DNA of 64,000 nucleotides from Tenacibaculum dicentrarchi (GCF_900239345.1 NZ_OESZ01000012.1:248001-312000), one strand, 5' to 3'. Shown: positions 7,964 to 20,324, counted from the first letter of the stretch. A program made the numbers and translations. Notes: generated from the letters alone by a model not told the origin.

Positions 7964-9079
7964 TTATACAGATTCAAAATGTTCCCAATCTTTCCAAACG
8001 ACTTCTAAACCTTGATTTTTTAACATTTTCACCACTTGTTCTGTGCTTCTTTCATCAGAAATTTCAAATTGTTCTAACGATTGTGGTTCAACCGTATAAC
8101 CTCCTGGATTTGTTTTTGATTCTGCACTTATAGAAGTAGCCCCTAAATTTACAATATTATTTCTAAAAACTTCACTTTCTCTAGTAGACATTGATAGCTC
8201 AATATCTTCGTCTAGCAAACGAAAAGCACAAATTAATTGCACTAAATCACTATCTGTCATTTCAACTTTTGGCTCTAATCCACCCGAATGTGGTCGTAAC
8301 CTTGGAAATGAAATAGAATATTTTGTTTTCCAATATGTTTTTTGCAGATATTTTAAATGTAATGCTGTAAAAAAACTATCGGCACGCCAATCTTCTAATC
8401 CGAATAAAGCACCTAAACCTATTTTATGAATCCCTGCTTTTCCTAATCTATCGGGCGTATCTAAACGATAATCGAAATTCGATTTTTTTCCCTTCGGATG
8501 ATGTTTCTTATACTCCTCTCTATGATATGTTTCTTGATAAACCAACACAGCATACAATCCAGCTTCAATTAACGATTCATATTCCTCTTGATCTAAAGGC
8601 TGAACTTCAATAGTAATATTTGAAAATTGAGAACGAATTAATTGAATAGCATTTTTTATATAATCTACACCAACTGTTTTGTTCGCTTCGCCTGTAACTA
8701 ATAAAATATGGTCATATCCTTTATCTTTTAAAAAAGCGACTTCTTTTAAAATTTCGGTATCAGTTAATGTACGCCTTGGTATTTTATTGGTCATACTAAA
8801 TCCGCAATACGTACAAATATTCTGACACTCGTTACTTAAATACATTGGTGCATACATTTGTATGGTATTACCAAATCTTTTTTTAGTAAGCAAGCTACTT
8901 TTTTGAGCCATTTGCTCAATATACGGACGTGCAGCAGGCGATATTAATGCTTTAAAATCTTCTAAATCTAATTTTTCTTTTGATAAAGCATATTCTACCT
9001 CAACAGCTGTTTTATCGAAGATACTTTTTAAATTATCATCCCAATTATACGTATCAAAAAGTTCTTTAAAATTACTCAT
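7964..9079 (-). CDS. thiH: 2-iminoacetate synthase ThiH (radical SAM)
   Basis: 371 aa, usual length. Cleaves tyrosine by radical SAM chemistry to give dehydroglycine (2-iminoacetate) for the thiazole ring. The [4Fe-4S] site CQNICTYC (CxxxCxxC, about residues 84-91) is intact, followed by GFSMTN and the VTGEANK segment. It sits 3 nt after thiG in the operon, its known partner. Presence of ThiH rather than glycine oxidase ThiO indicates the oxygen-sensitive route. Confidence 0.95.
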   Translation of the reverse strand: MSNFKELFDTYNWDDNLKSIFDKTAVEVEYALSKEKLDLEDFKALISPAARPYIEQMAQKSSLLTKKRFGNTIQMYAPMYLSNECQNICTYCGFSMTNKIPRRTLTDTEILKEVAFLKDKGYDHILLVTGEANKTVGVDYIKNAIQLIRSQFSNITIEVQPLDQEEYESLIEAGLYAVLVYQETYHREEYKKHHPKGKKSNFDYRLDTPDRLGKAGIHKIGLGALFGLEDWRADSFFTALHLKYLQKTYWKTKYSISFPRLRPHSGGLEPKVEMTDSDLVQLICAFRLLDEDIELSMSTRESEVFRNNIVNLGATSISAESKTNPGGYTVEPQSLEQFEISDERSTEQVVKMLKNQGLEVVWKDWEHFESV

Positions 9080-9082
9080 ATT

Positions 9083-9880
9083 TTAATTTAAAAAACTAGT
9101 TAACGGACTACTTGCAACTGCTTGTTTTTGAACAGGTGCTAATTTTGCTTCATATGCCATTCTTCCAGCTTCAACAGCCATTTTAAATGCTTTTGCCATT
9201 GCCACAGGATTTTGAGATACTGCAATTGCTGTATTTACTAAAACTGCATCAGCACCTAATTCCATTGCATATGCTGCGTGCGATGGTGCGCCAATACCTG
9301 CATCAACAATTACAGGAACGTTTGATTGTTCTATAATAATTTCTAAGAAATCTTGTGTTTTTAAACCTTTATTACTTCCTATTGGTGCGCCTAATGGCAT
9401 TACACATTGTGTACCAACTTCTTCTAAACGTTTACATAAAACAGGGTCAGCATGAATATAAGGCATCACTACAAAACCTTTTTTAACCAATTCTTCGGCT
9501 GCTTTTAAAGTTTCAATAGGGTCTGGTAATAAATACCTAGGGTCAGGATGAATTTCTAATTTCACCCAATTTGTTTCTAATGCTTCTCTTGATAATTCAG
9601 CAGCAAATACGGCTTCTTTTACGGTTCTAACGCCTGATGTATTTGGCAATAAACTTATATGAGGATGTACCAAATGTGTTAAAATATCATCTTCTTTATT
9701 TTGAACATCTACTCTTTTTAAAGCAACAGTTATCAATTCACTTTCAGAGGCTAACAATGCTTCTTTCATTAATTTTGATGAACTAAATTTACCTGTTCCT
9801 GTGAATAAACGTGATGTAAATTGTTTATCTGCTATTTTTAATATATCGTTCATTCGTTTGTTTTTAAAACTACTTGTCAT
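9083..9880 (-). CDS. thiG: Thiazole synthase ThiG
   Basis: 265 aa. TIM-barrel enzyme that forms thiazole phosphate from deoxyxylulose 5-phosphate, dehydroglycine and ThiS thiocarboxylate. It matches the family along its length: [14 protein letters not shown] near the start, ITVALKRVD with the substrate-binding Lys, [29 protein letters not shown] and [14 protein letters not shown]. The listed start ([21 protein letters not shown]) may be slightly early; the inner Met at residue 10 is equally good and would remove the 11-nt overlap with the end of thiE. Confidence 0.95.
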   Translation of the reverse strand: MTSSFKNKRMNDILKIADKQFTSRLFTGTGKFSSSKLMKEALLASESELITVALKRVDVQNKEDDILTHLVHPHISLLPNTSGVRTVKEAVFAAELSREALETNWVKLEIHPDPRYLLPDPIETLKAAEELVKKGFVVMPYIHADPVLCKRLEEVGTQCVMPLGAPIGSNKGLKTQDFLEIIIEQSNVPVIVDAGIGAPSHAAYAMELGADAVLVNTAIAVSQNPVAMAKAFKMAVEAGRMAYEAKLAPVQKQAVASSPLTSFLN

Positions 9881-10517
9881 CCATCTTATACACTTGTTCT
9901 TGTGTACTTGGAGCGCTTAAAATTTTATGAAAAACAGGAATACTTGTAAAGTCTTTAGTAATAGCTCCTGATGTAGCAATTCCATAAACACCTGTTTGTA
10001 CAATTTCTGCAACATCATCTAAAGTAATACCTCCAATAGCAATTATTGGGGTTTCTGTTTGTAGCTCTTCTAGTAGTTTTTTATATCCTGATGTTCCTAA
10101 AACAGGGCTTAAATTCTTTTTAGTTTCTGTAAAACGAAAAGGACCTAAACCGATATAATCTACTTTTTTATCTAGTAAAACTTTACAATCTTCTAAGGTG
10201 TTTGCAGTTCCTCCAATGCTATAAAACTTCCCCAAATAAGCACGTACTTTTAACGGACAATCATCTTTTTTTCCTAAATGAACGCCATCTGCATTTACTT
10301 CTTTGGCTACTTTGTAGTAATCGTTTATAATTAATCTTGTTTGATAATGAGCCGTTAATTCTCTGGCCTTTTTTGCGGTTTCTAAAATTGTTTTAGGGTC
10401 AAAACCTTTTAATCGTAATTGTACCCATTCTGCTCCTGAAGAACAAGCTTTTTGAATATTATCTAAATGATCTTGTGCTGTTTTACCTTGTGTTATATAC
10501 TGTAATTTACTAATCAT
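9870..10517 (-). CDS. thiE: Thiamine phosphate synthase ThiE
   Basis: 215 aa. Joins HMP diphosphate and thiazole phosphate to thiamine phosphate. The core family blocks are present: [40 protein letters not shown] and the [15 protein letters not shown] loop, then IIAIGGI. This is the more canonical of two ThiE-like genes in the operon; the other (11285-11887) has lost several of these blocks. It overlaps thiG by 11 nt and lies 1 nt from thiD, so translational coupling is likely. Confidence 0.93.
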   Translation of the reverse strand: MISKLQYITQGKTAQDHLDNIQKACSSGAEWVQLRLKGFDPKTILETAKKARELTAHYQTRLIINDYYKVAKEVNADGVHLGKKDDCPLKVRAYLGKFYSIGGTANTLEDCKVLLDKKVDYIGLGPFRFTETKKNLSPVLGTSGYKKLLEELQTETPIIAIGGITLDDVAEIVQTGVYGIATSGAITKDFTSIPVFHKILSAPSTQEQVYKMDDK

Positions 10518-10518
10518 T

Positions 10519-11301
10519 TTACTTGTAATTATGAGTTCCTAAAAGAGATTTGTTTGAATTTAAAAATTGTTCTGTAAACCTTTTTGTATTTATACAAGCA
10601 TTTTCAAAAGGAACATTTAACGCTAAATTTGACGCTAATGCCGATGATAAAACACAACCGCTTCCATGTTTTTCGGAAATGGAATTTGCTATAGGCGGAA
10701 TATTTAGTTCTACTATTTTATTATAATAAACGGTATCCCATCCTTTTTTATCTATTCTATGCCCTCCTTTTAAATAAATGTTTGTTTTTTTTGAGATAAA
10801 ATCAATAGTTTCCATTATATTTTTATTTGGAAATAATGCTTTTATTTCATCAAAATTAGGTGTTACAATAGCACAATTATACAACACTTTTTCAAATACT
10901 TTTAAATTTTCTTTTTGATGGAAATTAAAACCAGCACTTGCTTTTAAAATAGGGTCTAAAACAATTTTAATTTTAGAATTTAATTTCTTTAATTTTAGAA
11001 TAACATTTAGTAAAATTTCCCAAGATTGAATAATTCCTACTTTAACAACTGTAATTGTAAAACGTTCAAATAATGTTTCAATTTGATTTAATATTATTTG
11101 TTCTTCAATCCAAATACAATTTTTAAAAGCGATATCATTTTGAACAGTAACCGCTGTACATACTGATAATCCATACAAACCATGAGCTTCAAATGTTTTA
11201 ATATCTGAAGTAATTCCTGCACCGCTCGACGGGTCTAGTCCTGCAATAGTAAGTATGTAATTTTGATTTTTCAAATTCAATGCTTTATTGTAATGAATCA
11301 A
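10519..11301 (-). CDS. thiD: Hydroxymethylpyrimidine (phosphate) kinase ThiD
   Basis: 260 aa, ribokinase fold. Phosphorylates HMP and HMP phosphate. Seen: TIAGLDPSSGAGITSDIKTF near the N-terminus, LDPILKASAGF in the middle, GGHR, and the C-terminal anion-hole motif HGSGCVLSSALASN, the equivalent of the more usual HGTGC. It is flanked by two ThiE-like genes and overlaps the upstream one by 17 nt, so the three are surely one transcript. Confidence 0.93.
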   Translation of the reverse strand: MIHYNKALNLKNQNYILTIAGLDPSSGAGITSDIKTFEAHGLYGLSVCTAVTVQNDIAFKNCIWIEEQIILNQIETLFERFTITVVKVGIIQSWEILLNVILKLKKLNSKIKIVLDPILKASAGFNFHQKENLKVFEKVLYNCAIVTPNFDEIKALFPNKNIMETIDFISKKTNIYLKGGHRIDKKGWDTVYYNKIVELNIPPIANSISEKHGSGCVLSSALASNLALNVPFENACINTKRFTEQFLNSNKSLLGTHNYK

Positions 11302-11887
11302 ACTTTTTTTGAATATTCTTAAAACTTTCTACAGGATTTTCAGAATTCCAAATACCACCTAAAACACCAATTCCTTGAAAACCTAATTCAATGGTTGGTG
11401 CTATGGTTTTAGTTGTAATTCCGCCCATTCCTACAATTGTTTTATCGATATCATTAACATCAAAATTTCTTCCTTCGTATCCTTTTTTTGATATTGATGA
11501 AAAAACAGGACTTAATAAATGATAATCGAATTCAATATCACAATTAGCTAATTCTTCTGGCTCATGAAAAGAACTACTCATTGTTTTACCTAACATCTGT
11601 AATCCTATAAAATAACGACTGCCATTTTCTAAAGCGTCACGCCTTTTTTGTTCTTGAAAATGAATTCCCTTTAAAGAATATTGATTCACTAATTCATGAA
11701 AATAATGTGTTACAATTCTTTTATGATATTTTTCATCTATTTGATTTAAATACAAAACATGTGCTTCATAATTTTTAAAAGGTTTTCTTAGATGATAATA
11801 TTGCAATCCTGCTTCAAATAATTGATGTACTATTTTTATTTCATTTTTTACATCATTTTCAGGGGCTATAAGTACAATCATATTCAC
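11285..11887 (-). CDS. TenI/ThiE-like paralogue, divergent
   Basis: 200 aa. It has the barrel layout of the ThiE/TenI family (YYHLRKPF near residue 30, SSSFHEPEEL, FDYHLLSPVFSSISKKGY, VGMGGIT) but lacks clear versions of the IND and GVHLG blocks that bind the pyrimidine in ThiE. It may be a TenI-like thiazole tautomerase or a diverged synthase; TenI aromatises the ThiG product, which would fit this operon. The gene overlaps thiD and lies after a 220-nt gap from thiC that contains repeats. The start may be the first Met or Met3. Confidence 0.8.
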   Translation of the reverse strand: MNMIVLIAPENDVKNEIKIVHQLFEAGLQYYHLRKPFKNYEAHVLYLNQIDEKYHKRIVTHYFHELVNQYSLKGIHFQEQKRRDALENGSRYFIGLQMLGKTMSSSFHEPEELANCDIEFDYHLLSPVFSSISKKGYEGRNFDVNDIDKTIVGMGGITTKTIAPTIELGFQGIGVLGGIWNSENPVESFKNIQKKFDSLQ

Positions 11888-11934
11888 TTTTTTTCTTTTG
11901 ATAAATACCTAACTTAAAAAAATAATAGTAATAT

Positions 11935-11958
11935 CGGGGGACATTACGGGGGACTTTT
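11935..11958. repeat. Short tandem G-rich repeat
   Basis: Two adjoining 12-nt units, CGGGGGACATTA and CGGGGGACTTTT, stand out sharply from the AT-rich surroundings. They lie in the thiC to TenI-like gap. Origin unknown. Confidence 0.5.
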
Positions 11959-11962
11959 TTTT

Positions 11963-12055
11963 GGGTTAGGGATTGCAGTGGCATCCTTTTTTATTTTTTT
12001 TCAAAATAAAAAAGATATAACGGAAAGCCCGACTACGCCTTTTTTCAAGGCGTAG
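11963..12055. repeat. Dispersed non-coding repeat, copy A, with adjoining hairpin
   Basis: The stretch GGGATTGCAGTGGCATCC is followed by an A/T hairpin region and then AACGGAAAGCCCG (to 12031). The same frame recurs at 17587-17675 and 31251-31313. Directly next to it is a 9-bp hairpin CTACGCCTT / AAGGCGTAG (12033-12055). It lies inside the thiamine operon, so transcription must pass through it or stop at it. Confidence 0.6.
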
Positions 12056-12060
12056 GAACC

Positions 12061-14009
<1,949 letters not shown>

Positions 14010-14016
14010 TTAAGGT

Positions 14017-14220
14017 TTAGCCTCCTTGAGTTGATTTTATTATTAAAATATCATCATTATGTTGAAGTAACTTTAAAGACCAATCATTTTTTTTAACTAC
14101 ACTACTATTAACAGCAATAGCAATTCCATTCGTTTGAATATTTAAATCTTCAACGAATTCTTGTAAGGTTAAACTTTCTAAAATTTTATGGTCTTCTTGG
14201 TTTACTTTTATAGTAATCAT
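14017..14220 (-). CDS. thiS: Sulfur carrier protein ThiS
   Basis: 67 aa, ubiquitin-like fold. It ends in the required Gly-Gly (STQGG), the tail adenylated by ThiF and converted to a thiocarboxylate. It begins MITIKVNQEDHKI and has the family's AIAVNSSVV strand. First gene of the thiamine operon, about 60 nt after the TPP aptamer, so its start is the likely target of riboswitch control. Confidence 0.93.
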   Translation of the reverse strand: MITIKVNQEDHKILESLTLQEFVEDLNIQTNGIAIAVNSSVVKKNDWSLKLLQHNDDILIIKSTQGG

Positions 14221-14280
14221 ATTTATAGATATTACTGTAAACCAAATGGTGGTAGTATTTCGATATATTATCGAACATAA

Positions 14281-14358
14281 CTTTTTCCTACGCTGGTATT
14301 AACCAAATCAGGTTCTAAGGATGTTTCTCAAACTAATTTAATAGCTACTCCTAAAGTT
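14281..14358 (-). promoter_or_regulatory. TPP riboswitch (THI element)
   Basis: On the minus strand the aptamer reads CTTTAGGAG ... TTGAGAAACATCC, then TTAGAACCTGATTTGGTTAA and TACCAGCGTAGGAAAAAG. The CUGAGA-like box, the AACCUGAU box and the ACCAGCGUAGG box are diagnostic. Between it and thiS lie a 7-bp hairpin TTCGATA/TATCGAA (14259-14275) and a weaker fold around ACCAAATGGT close to the start codon. No U-tract terminator is present, so control of translation start is more likely than attenuation. Confidence 0.93.
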
Positions 14359-14365
14359 TACGAGA

Positions 14366-14373
14366 CAAATGTA
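14366..14373 (-). promoter_or_regulatory. -7 box of the thiamine operon promoter
   Basis: TACATTTG on the minus strand matches the Bacteroidetes TAnnTTTG box and is placed so that transcription would start right at the TPP aptamer. The -33 region is only a T-run. Confidence 0.6.
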
Positions 14374-14417
14374 TTATTATTTTTGATAAAAAAAAGATTA
14401 TAGCCTTTTATTTTATT

Positions 14418-14459
14418 AAAAAAACAAAAAGCACCAAACAGTAAAGTTTAGTGCTTTTT
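14418..14459 (-). terminator. Rho-independent terminator of the arginase gene
   Basis: A 14-bp stem AAAAAGCACTAAAC paired with GTTTGGTGCTTTTT (one G-U) followed on the minus strand by a T-run. Confidence 0.85.
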
Positions 14460-14493
14460 AAAATAATTTCAAAAAAGTTAAATAACTAATTTT

Positions 14494-15447
14494 CTATAAT
14501 TTTTCAATGGTTTTTGTTACTTGTTGAAGTACATCAAAAGCGGTTTCGGCCATTTTGTTTCCTTTTAAATCTAATAAAGGATTTACCTCTACAAATTCAA
14601 CACAAGCAACTTTTTTACTTGCTAATAATCCGTTGATAATTTGAACGATTTCTTTGTCATCAAAACCTTTAGCAACAGGTGTTCCTGTTCCGTAAGAAAT
14701 CATATCGCAATCCATGGCATCAACATCAAAAGACACATAAAGAATATCGCAATCAGCTAATTTATCAAGAGCTTCATTTACACAAACCTCTAAACCTCTA
14801 TAACGAACCTCGGCAACCATATAATTTTTGATGCCATACTTTTCCATTTGCTTTTCTTCAGGCTCTTCGGTATCTCTAACACCAAAAAACACGATATCTT
14901 CAGGCAATGCTTTCTGTCCTGAAACACCGATATTTTTCATTCTATTCCATAAATCAGTAGTTTCTCTATCTACATCATTTATTTGGCAGTCTAAATTATC
15001 ATCAGAAATTACAGCACCTAAAGGCATTCCGTGAATATTTCCTGAAGGAGATGTATATGGCGTGTGTAAATCACCATGAGCATCAATCCAAATAACACCA
15101 ACTCTTTTTGTTGGGTTTGCTGCTTTAACACCACTAATTGTTCCTAATGCTGATGAGTGGTCGCCAGATAGAACGATTGGAAAATTACCTTCCTGTAAAC
15201 TTACTTTTACATGATTACTAACTCTTTTGCATTGATTTAAAACACTGTTTATTTGTTTTCCGAAAGAGTTATTTTTTTTATCATAAACAGATTCATTTTC
15301 TGTTATTACATCTTCAAAATCATAGCGATTAAAGAAATCGTTATTTTGATTAATAGCCGCTATTTCAATGGCGTCAATTCCCATATCAGAACCACGTGTT
15401 CCTGCACCAATATCTGACCTGTTTTTTATAATTTTTATGGTATTCAT
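14494..15447 (-). CDS. Arginase family hydrolase (probable arginase)
   Basis: 317 aa. Mn-dependent ureohydrolase. The metal-binding motifs are intact: SGDHSSALG, GVIWIDAHGDLHTP, and SFDVDAMDCD; SGNIHGMPL and EFVEVNPLLD fit arginase better than agmatinase or formiminoglutamase. It would split arginine to ornithine and urea. It is a single-gene unit between the thiamine operon and gltA, with its own terminator. The substrate is assigned by motif resemblance only. Confidence 0.88.
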   Translation of the reverse strand: MNTIKIIKNRSDIGAGTRGSDMGIDAIEIAAINQNNDFFNRYDFEDVITENESVYDKKNNSFGKQINSVLNQCKRVSNHVKVSLQEGNFPIVLSGDHSSALGTISGVKAANPTKRVGVIWIDAHGDLHTPYTSPSGNIHGMPLGAVISDDNLDCQINDVDRETTDLWNRMKNIGVSGQKALPEDIVFFGVRDTEEPEEKQMEKYGIKNYMVAEVRYRGLEVCVNEALDKLADCDILYVSFDVDAMDCDMISYGTGTPVAKGFDDKEIVQIINGLLASKKVACVEFVEVNPLLDLKGNKMAETAFDVLQQVTKTIEKL

Positions 15448-15488
15448 TTTCTTTTGATCTTAAATTGTTAATGCTACTACTTCACATA

Positions 15489-15542
15489 AAAAAGTGTCAT
15501 TAATACGTCATTTTTGAATGATGTTTTTTAATGACACTTTTT
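15489..15542 (-). terminator. Terminator of gltA
   Basis: A 15-bp outer stem AAAAAGTGTCATTAA / TTAATGACACTTTTT encloses a second small hairpin (CGTCATT / AATGATG), and a T-run follows on the minus strand. Confidence 0.85.
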
Positions 15543-15557
15543 ATATAATTTTATTGA

Positions 15558-16844
15558 TTATCTTTCGCTTACTTCTTTGAAAGGTCTAATATTTTCTCCA
15601 ACATATACTTGACGAGGGCGTCCAATTGGTTCTTTTCCTAAACGCATTTCTCTCCACTGAGCAATCCATCCTGGTAAACGACCTAAGGCGAACATTACGG
15701 TAAACATTTCAACAGGTACACCCATTGCACGGTAAATTATTCCTGAATAGAAATCTACGTTTGGATATAATTTTCTATCAACAAAATAAGGGTCGCTTAA
15801 CGCTTCTTCAGCCAATCCTTTTGCGATATCTAAAATAGGATCTTGAATTCCTAAATCGTTTAAAACCTCTTCGGCAGCAACTTTAATAATTTTTGCTCTT
15901 GGATCAAAGTTTTTATAAACACGGTGTCCGAATCCCATTAAGCGGAACGGATCATTTTTATCTTTGGCTTTTGCCATGTATTTTTTAGTATCTCCTCCAT
16001 CAGCTTTAATTGCTTCTAGCATTTCTAATACAGCTTGGTTTGCTCCACCGTGTAGTGGTCCCCAAAGTGCAGAAATTCCTGCTGAAAGTGATGCAAATAA
16101 TCCTGCGTGAGAAGAACCTGTAATTCTTACAGTAGATGTTGAACAGTTTTGCTCGTGATCGGCATGTAAAATTAATAATTTATTTAAAGCGCTTACAATA
16201 ACATCATTTTTTACATAATCTTTATTTGGTTGCTTAAACATCATTTTATAGGTGTTTTCTACATACCCTAAACTACAATCACCGTAATCTAACGGAAGCC
16301 CTTGTTTTTTACGCATTGTCCAAGCTACTAATACTGGAAATTTACCTAAAATTTTAACAATTGCATTGTACATTTCTTCTTCTGAATCTACATTTACTGA
16401 AGAAGGATTAAATGCCGTTAATGCAGATGTTAATGATGAAATAACACCCATTGGATGTGCTGTTCTAGGAAATGCATCTACAATTTTTCTGATGTCTTCA
16501 TCAACAATAGACTGCTCACAAATATCTTTTTTAAACTTTTCTAATTGTGTTTTTGTTGGTAATTCTCCAAAAATTAATAAGAAGGCAACTTCTAAGAAAT
16601 CAGCTTTTTCAGCTAATTCTTCAATTGAATACCCTCTGTATCTTAAAATTCCTTTTTCACCATCTAAAAATGTAATTGCACTTAAACAAGAACCTGTATT
16701 TTTATATCCTGGATCAATTGTTATAACACCTTCAGATGCTCCTCTTAATGTTTTAATATCAATTGCAGTTTCGTTTTCTGTTCCTTTAATTAAGGGAAAT
16801 TCATACGTGTTATCACCAATTTGTAGTTTTGCTATATCTGCCAT
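15558..16844 (-). CDS. gltA: Citrate synthase
   Basis: 428 aa, type II (hexameric-type) length. Condenses oxaloacetate and acetyl-CoA at entry to the TCA cycle. The catalytic blocks are present: LHADHEQNCSTSTVR, SAGISALWGPLHGGANQAVL, GFGHRVYKNFDPRA and the C-terminal PIGRPRQVYVG. The start MADIAKLQIGDNTYEF is standard. A TAnnTTTG box lies about 33 nt upstream and a terminator follows, so it is probably a monocistronic unit. Confidence 0.97.
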   Translation of the reverse strand: MADIAKLQIGDNTYEFPLIKGTENETAIDIKTLRGASEGVITIDPGYKNTGSCLSAITFLDGEKGILRYRGYSIEELAEKADFLEVAFLLIFGELPTKTQLEKFKKDICEQSIVDEDIRKIVDAFPRTAHPMGVISSLTSALTAFNPSSVNVDSEEEMYNAIVKILGKFPVLVAWTMRKKQGLPLDYGDCSLGYVENTYKMMFKQPNKDYVKNDVIVSALNKLLILHADHEQNCSTSTVRITGSSHAGLFASLSAGISALWGPLHGGANQAVLEMLEAIKADGGDTKKYMAKAKDKNDPFRLMGFGHRVYKNFDPRAKIIKVAAEEVLNDLGIQDPILDIAKGLAEEALSDPYFVDRKLYPNVDFYSGIIYRAMGVPVEMFTVMFALGRLPGWIAQWREMRLGKEPIGRPRQVYVGENIRPFKEVSER

Positions 16845-16876
16845 TTTTATCTTTATTTTTAAGTTGAAGTGAATTA

Positions 16877-16884
16877 CAAATATA
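16877..16884 (-). promoter_or_regulatory. -7 box of gltA promoter
   Basis: TATATTTG on the minus strand, a perfect TAnnTTTG box; 19 nt upstream there is TTTT in the -33 position. Confidence 0.65.
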
Positions 16885-16904
16885 CCATTTTTAAAAGTAT
16901 TTTA

Positions 16905-17486
16905 AAACTAGCATTCAGCGTTTTTTAATAATCGTAAACATCGTATTATTCAGGATTTTTAGCCTAAAAAAAATCATATTTTTACATTGATAAAATGCGT
17001 CCTATAAAACTAAAAAACAATTAAATAACTCTTTTTAAAAACACCATAAATAATTCTTTTTAGTTTAGTAAAACACTGAAATTAAATTTTAAAAAACACG
17101 GTTTTATTCTTTTACAACAAAAATACAGCCTAAAATAAAACGTCAGATTGTTTCTTTATTTTATTAATTATTCATTTTTTTATAAAATACACTGATAATA
17201 TTGTAAAATAGATTCTTAGCAGTTCTTTTTTTAACAAACTGTTTTCACTTGTTTTTTACATCTTTTTTTTCAGATAAAACTTCTTTTTCTGAAGATACTA
17301 AAAACTTTATTTTAGTTTCTTTTAAAAAGAATTGATTAATTAAAAACAGTCTTTTTTGAGTTTATTTTAAAATGTCAAATAGGTTTTAAATGGCTTTTTT
17401 TGAAATAGTTTACTAGGTTATTATTTTGTAAATATAAAAACACCGCTATTTTTTAAACTTATTTTAGCATCAAATGAATTAGAATC
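16905..17486. other. AT-rich spacer with no recognisable gene
   Basis: Nearly 600 nt of very AT-rich DNA upstream of gltA. Stop codons are frequent in all frames I read, and I see no RNA gene or strong hairpin. Long T-runs are scattered through it. The dispersed repeats begin just beyond, at 17499. Confidence 0.6.
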
Positions 17487-17498
17487 TATTAAAAATTA

Positions 17499-17529
17499 GA
17501 CCTCACAGGTTTTAAAAACCTGTGAGGTC
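17499..17529. repeat. Perfect 15-bp palindrome
   Basis: GACCTCACAGGTTTT, one A, then its exact reverse complement. It makes a 15-bp hairpin without a gene partner on either side. From memory this palindrome type recurs in many flavobacterial genomes. Confidence 0.75.
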
Positions 17530-17586
17530 TGTTGTTATTGAGGTAGATATTAAATTTCTTTCTAAATTAATCTAAAATAGTACAAA

Positions 17587-17675
17587 ACCCTAGCCCCGAT
17601 TGTAGCAATTGTTTGAGCTCCTTTTTTGATTTTTTTCAAAAAAGAGCGAGTGCGGAAAGCGGGAAATTGCTTCAA
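17587..17675. repeat. Dispersed non-coding repeat, copy B
   Basis: CCTAGCCCCGATTG ..., then an internal CTTTTTTGA / TCAAAAAAG hairpin, then GCGGAAAGCGGG. It shares the head (GATTG) and tail (GGAAAGC) with the copies at 11963 and 31251 but is more diverged at the head. Confidence 0.55.
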
Positions 17676-17704
17676 ATAATTTTTATATTTTTAAAACTAT
17701 AGCA

Positions 17705-17735
17705 TAAAAAAAACCCACACAAAAGTATGAGTTTT
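17705..17735 (-). terminator. Terminator of eno
   Basis: On the minus strand AAAACTCATAC, a TTTT loop and GTGTGGGTTTT pair over 11 bp (with G-U pairs) and are followed by a T-run. It begins about 27 nt past the eno stop. Confidence 0.8.
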
Positions 17736-17762
17736 CTTATATTACAAATAAATAATATTTAA

Positions 17763-19121
<1,359 letters not shown>

Positions 19122-19173
19122 TTATAAATTGAAACTCATTTTAATTAATTATTACAACTAATTGATAAAATGA

Positions 19174-20289
19174 TTATGCTTCGGTTTTTGCCTTTTTAAT
19201 ATTTTCAATAAATTCATCAAATAAATATTCTGCATCGTGTGGTCCTGGGCTTGCCTCTGGATGATATTGTACAGAAAATACATTTTTAGATTTCATTCTA
19301 ATACCAGCAACGGTATGATCGTTTAAATGTACATGTGATATTTCAACATCAGGATGTGCTTCTGTTTCTTCTCTATTAATAGCAAAACCATGATTTTGAG
19401 AAGTTATTTCACCTTTTCCTGTTACTAAATTTTTTACAGGATGATTAATTCCTCTATGCCCATTGTGCATTTTGTAGGTAGAAATTCCGTTTGCCAAAGC
19501 AATTACTTGGTGTCCTAAACAGATACCAAATAACGGTAAATTTCTTTTGATAATTTCTTTTGCCGTATTTTGAGCAGCGACTAAAGGCTCAGGATCTCCA
19601 GGGCCGTTTGAAATAAAATATCCATCAGGATTAAAATCACTCATTTGCTCGAACGTAGCATTGTAAGGATACACTTTAATATAAGCGTCTCTTTTAACTA
19701 GGTTTCTTAAAATGTTCTTTTTAATTCCGATATCTAAAGCCGATATTTTAAGTGATGCGTTTTGATCTCCAATAAAATAAGGTTCTTTAGTTGATACTTT
19801 TGAGGCAAGTTCTAAACCTTCCATATTAGGAGTTGCTGCTAACTGCTCTTTTAAAGCTTCAATATTCTCTACATCAGTAGAAATAATAGCGTTCATAGCC
19901 CCATTATCTCTTATGTAAGCTACCAATGCTCTGGTATCTACATCAGAAATAGCTACTACATTATGCTCTTTAAACCAGTCAAACAAATTTCCATCAGAAT
20001 CTACACGAGAATGTGTAAAACTAAAATTACGGCAAATTAATCCTGAAATTTTAATTCCTTCCGACTCTACCTCTTCTTTCTTAACGCCATAATTACCAAT
20101 ATGTGCATTAGTGGTAACCATTAATTGTCCAAAATAAGAAGGGTCAGTAAAAATTTCTTGATAACCAGTCATACCTGTATTAAAACAAATTTCTCCTGTT
20201 GAAGTGCCTTCTATTCCAATAGACTTTCCATAGAAAATAGTTCCGTCTGCTAACAAAACTAGTGCTTTTTTACGTTGTTGATATTTCAT
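19174..20289 (-). CDS. carA: Carbamoyl-phosphate synthase small (glutaminase) subunit
   Basis: 371 aa. Hydrolyses glutamine to feed ammonia to CarB. The N-terminal domain (LLADGTIFYGKSIG, FNTGMTGYQEIFTDPSY) and the class I amidotransferase domain with nucleophile in FGICLGHQVIALANG and the His-Glu pair in VQYHPEASPGPHDAEYLF are intact. carB is not in the window. The gene is separated from rplQ by a strong terminator and has a TATTTTTG box (20324-20317) upstream, so it is probably transcribed on its own. Confidence 0.96.
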   Translation of the reverse strand: MKYQQRKKALVLLADGTIFYGKSIGIEGTSTGEICFNTGMTGYQEIFTDPSYFGQLMVTTNAHIGNYGVKKEEVESEGIKISGLICRNFSFTHSRVDSDGNLFDWFKEHNVVAISDVDTRALVAYIRDNGAMNAIISTDVENIEALKEQLAATPNMEGLELASKVSTKEPYFIGDQNASLKISALDIGIKKNILRNLVKRDAYIKVYPYNATFEQMSDFNPDGYFISNGPGDPEPLVAAQNTAKEIIKRNLPLFGICLGHQVIALANGISTYKMHNGHRGINHPVKNLVTGKGEITSQNHGFAINREETEAHPDVEISHVHLNDHTVAGIRMKSKNVFSVQYHPEASPGPHDAEYLFDEFIENIKKAKTEA

Positions 20290-20324
20290 TTAGTGTGTGT
20301 TGTGTAATTTTGTTTGCAAAAATA

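Noticed and set aside
11963..12055. tRNA or structured riboswitch in the thiC gap
   Set aside because: No cloverleaf or known aptamer motif; the sequence recurs as a dispersed repeat.
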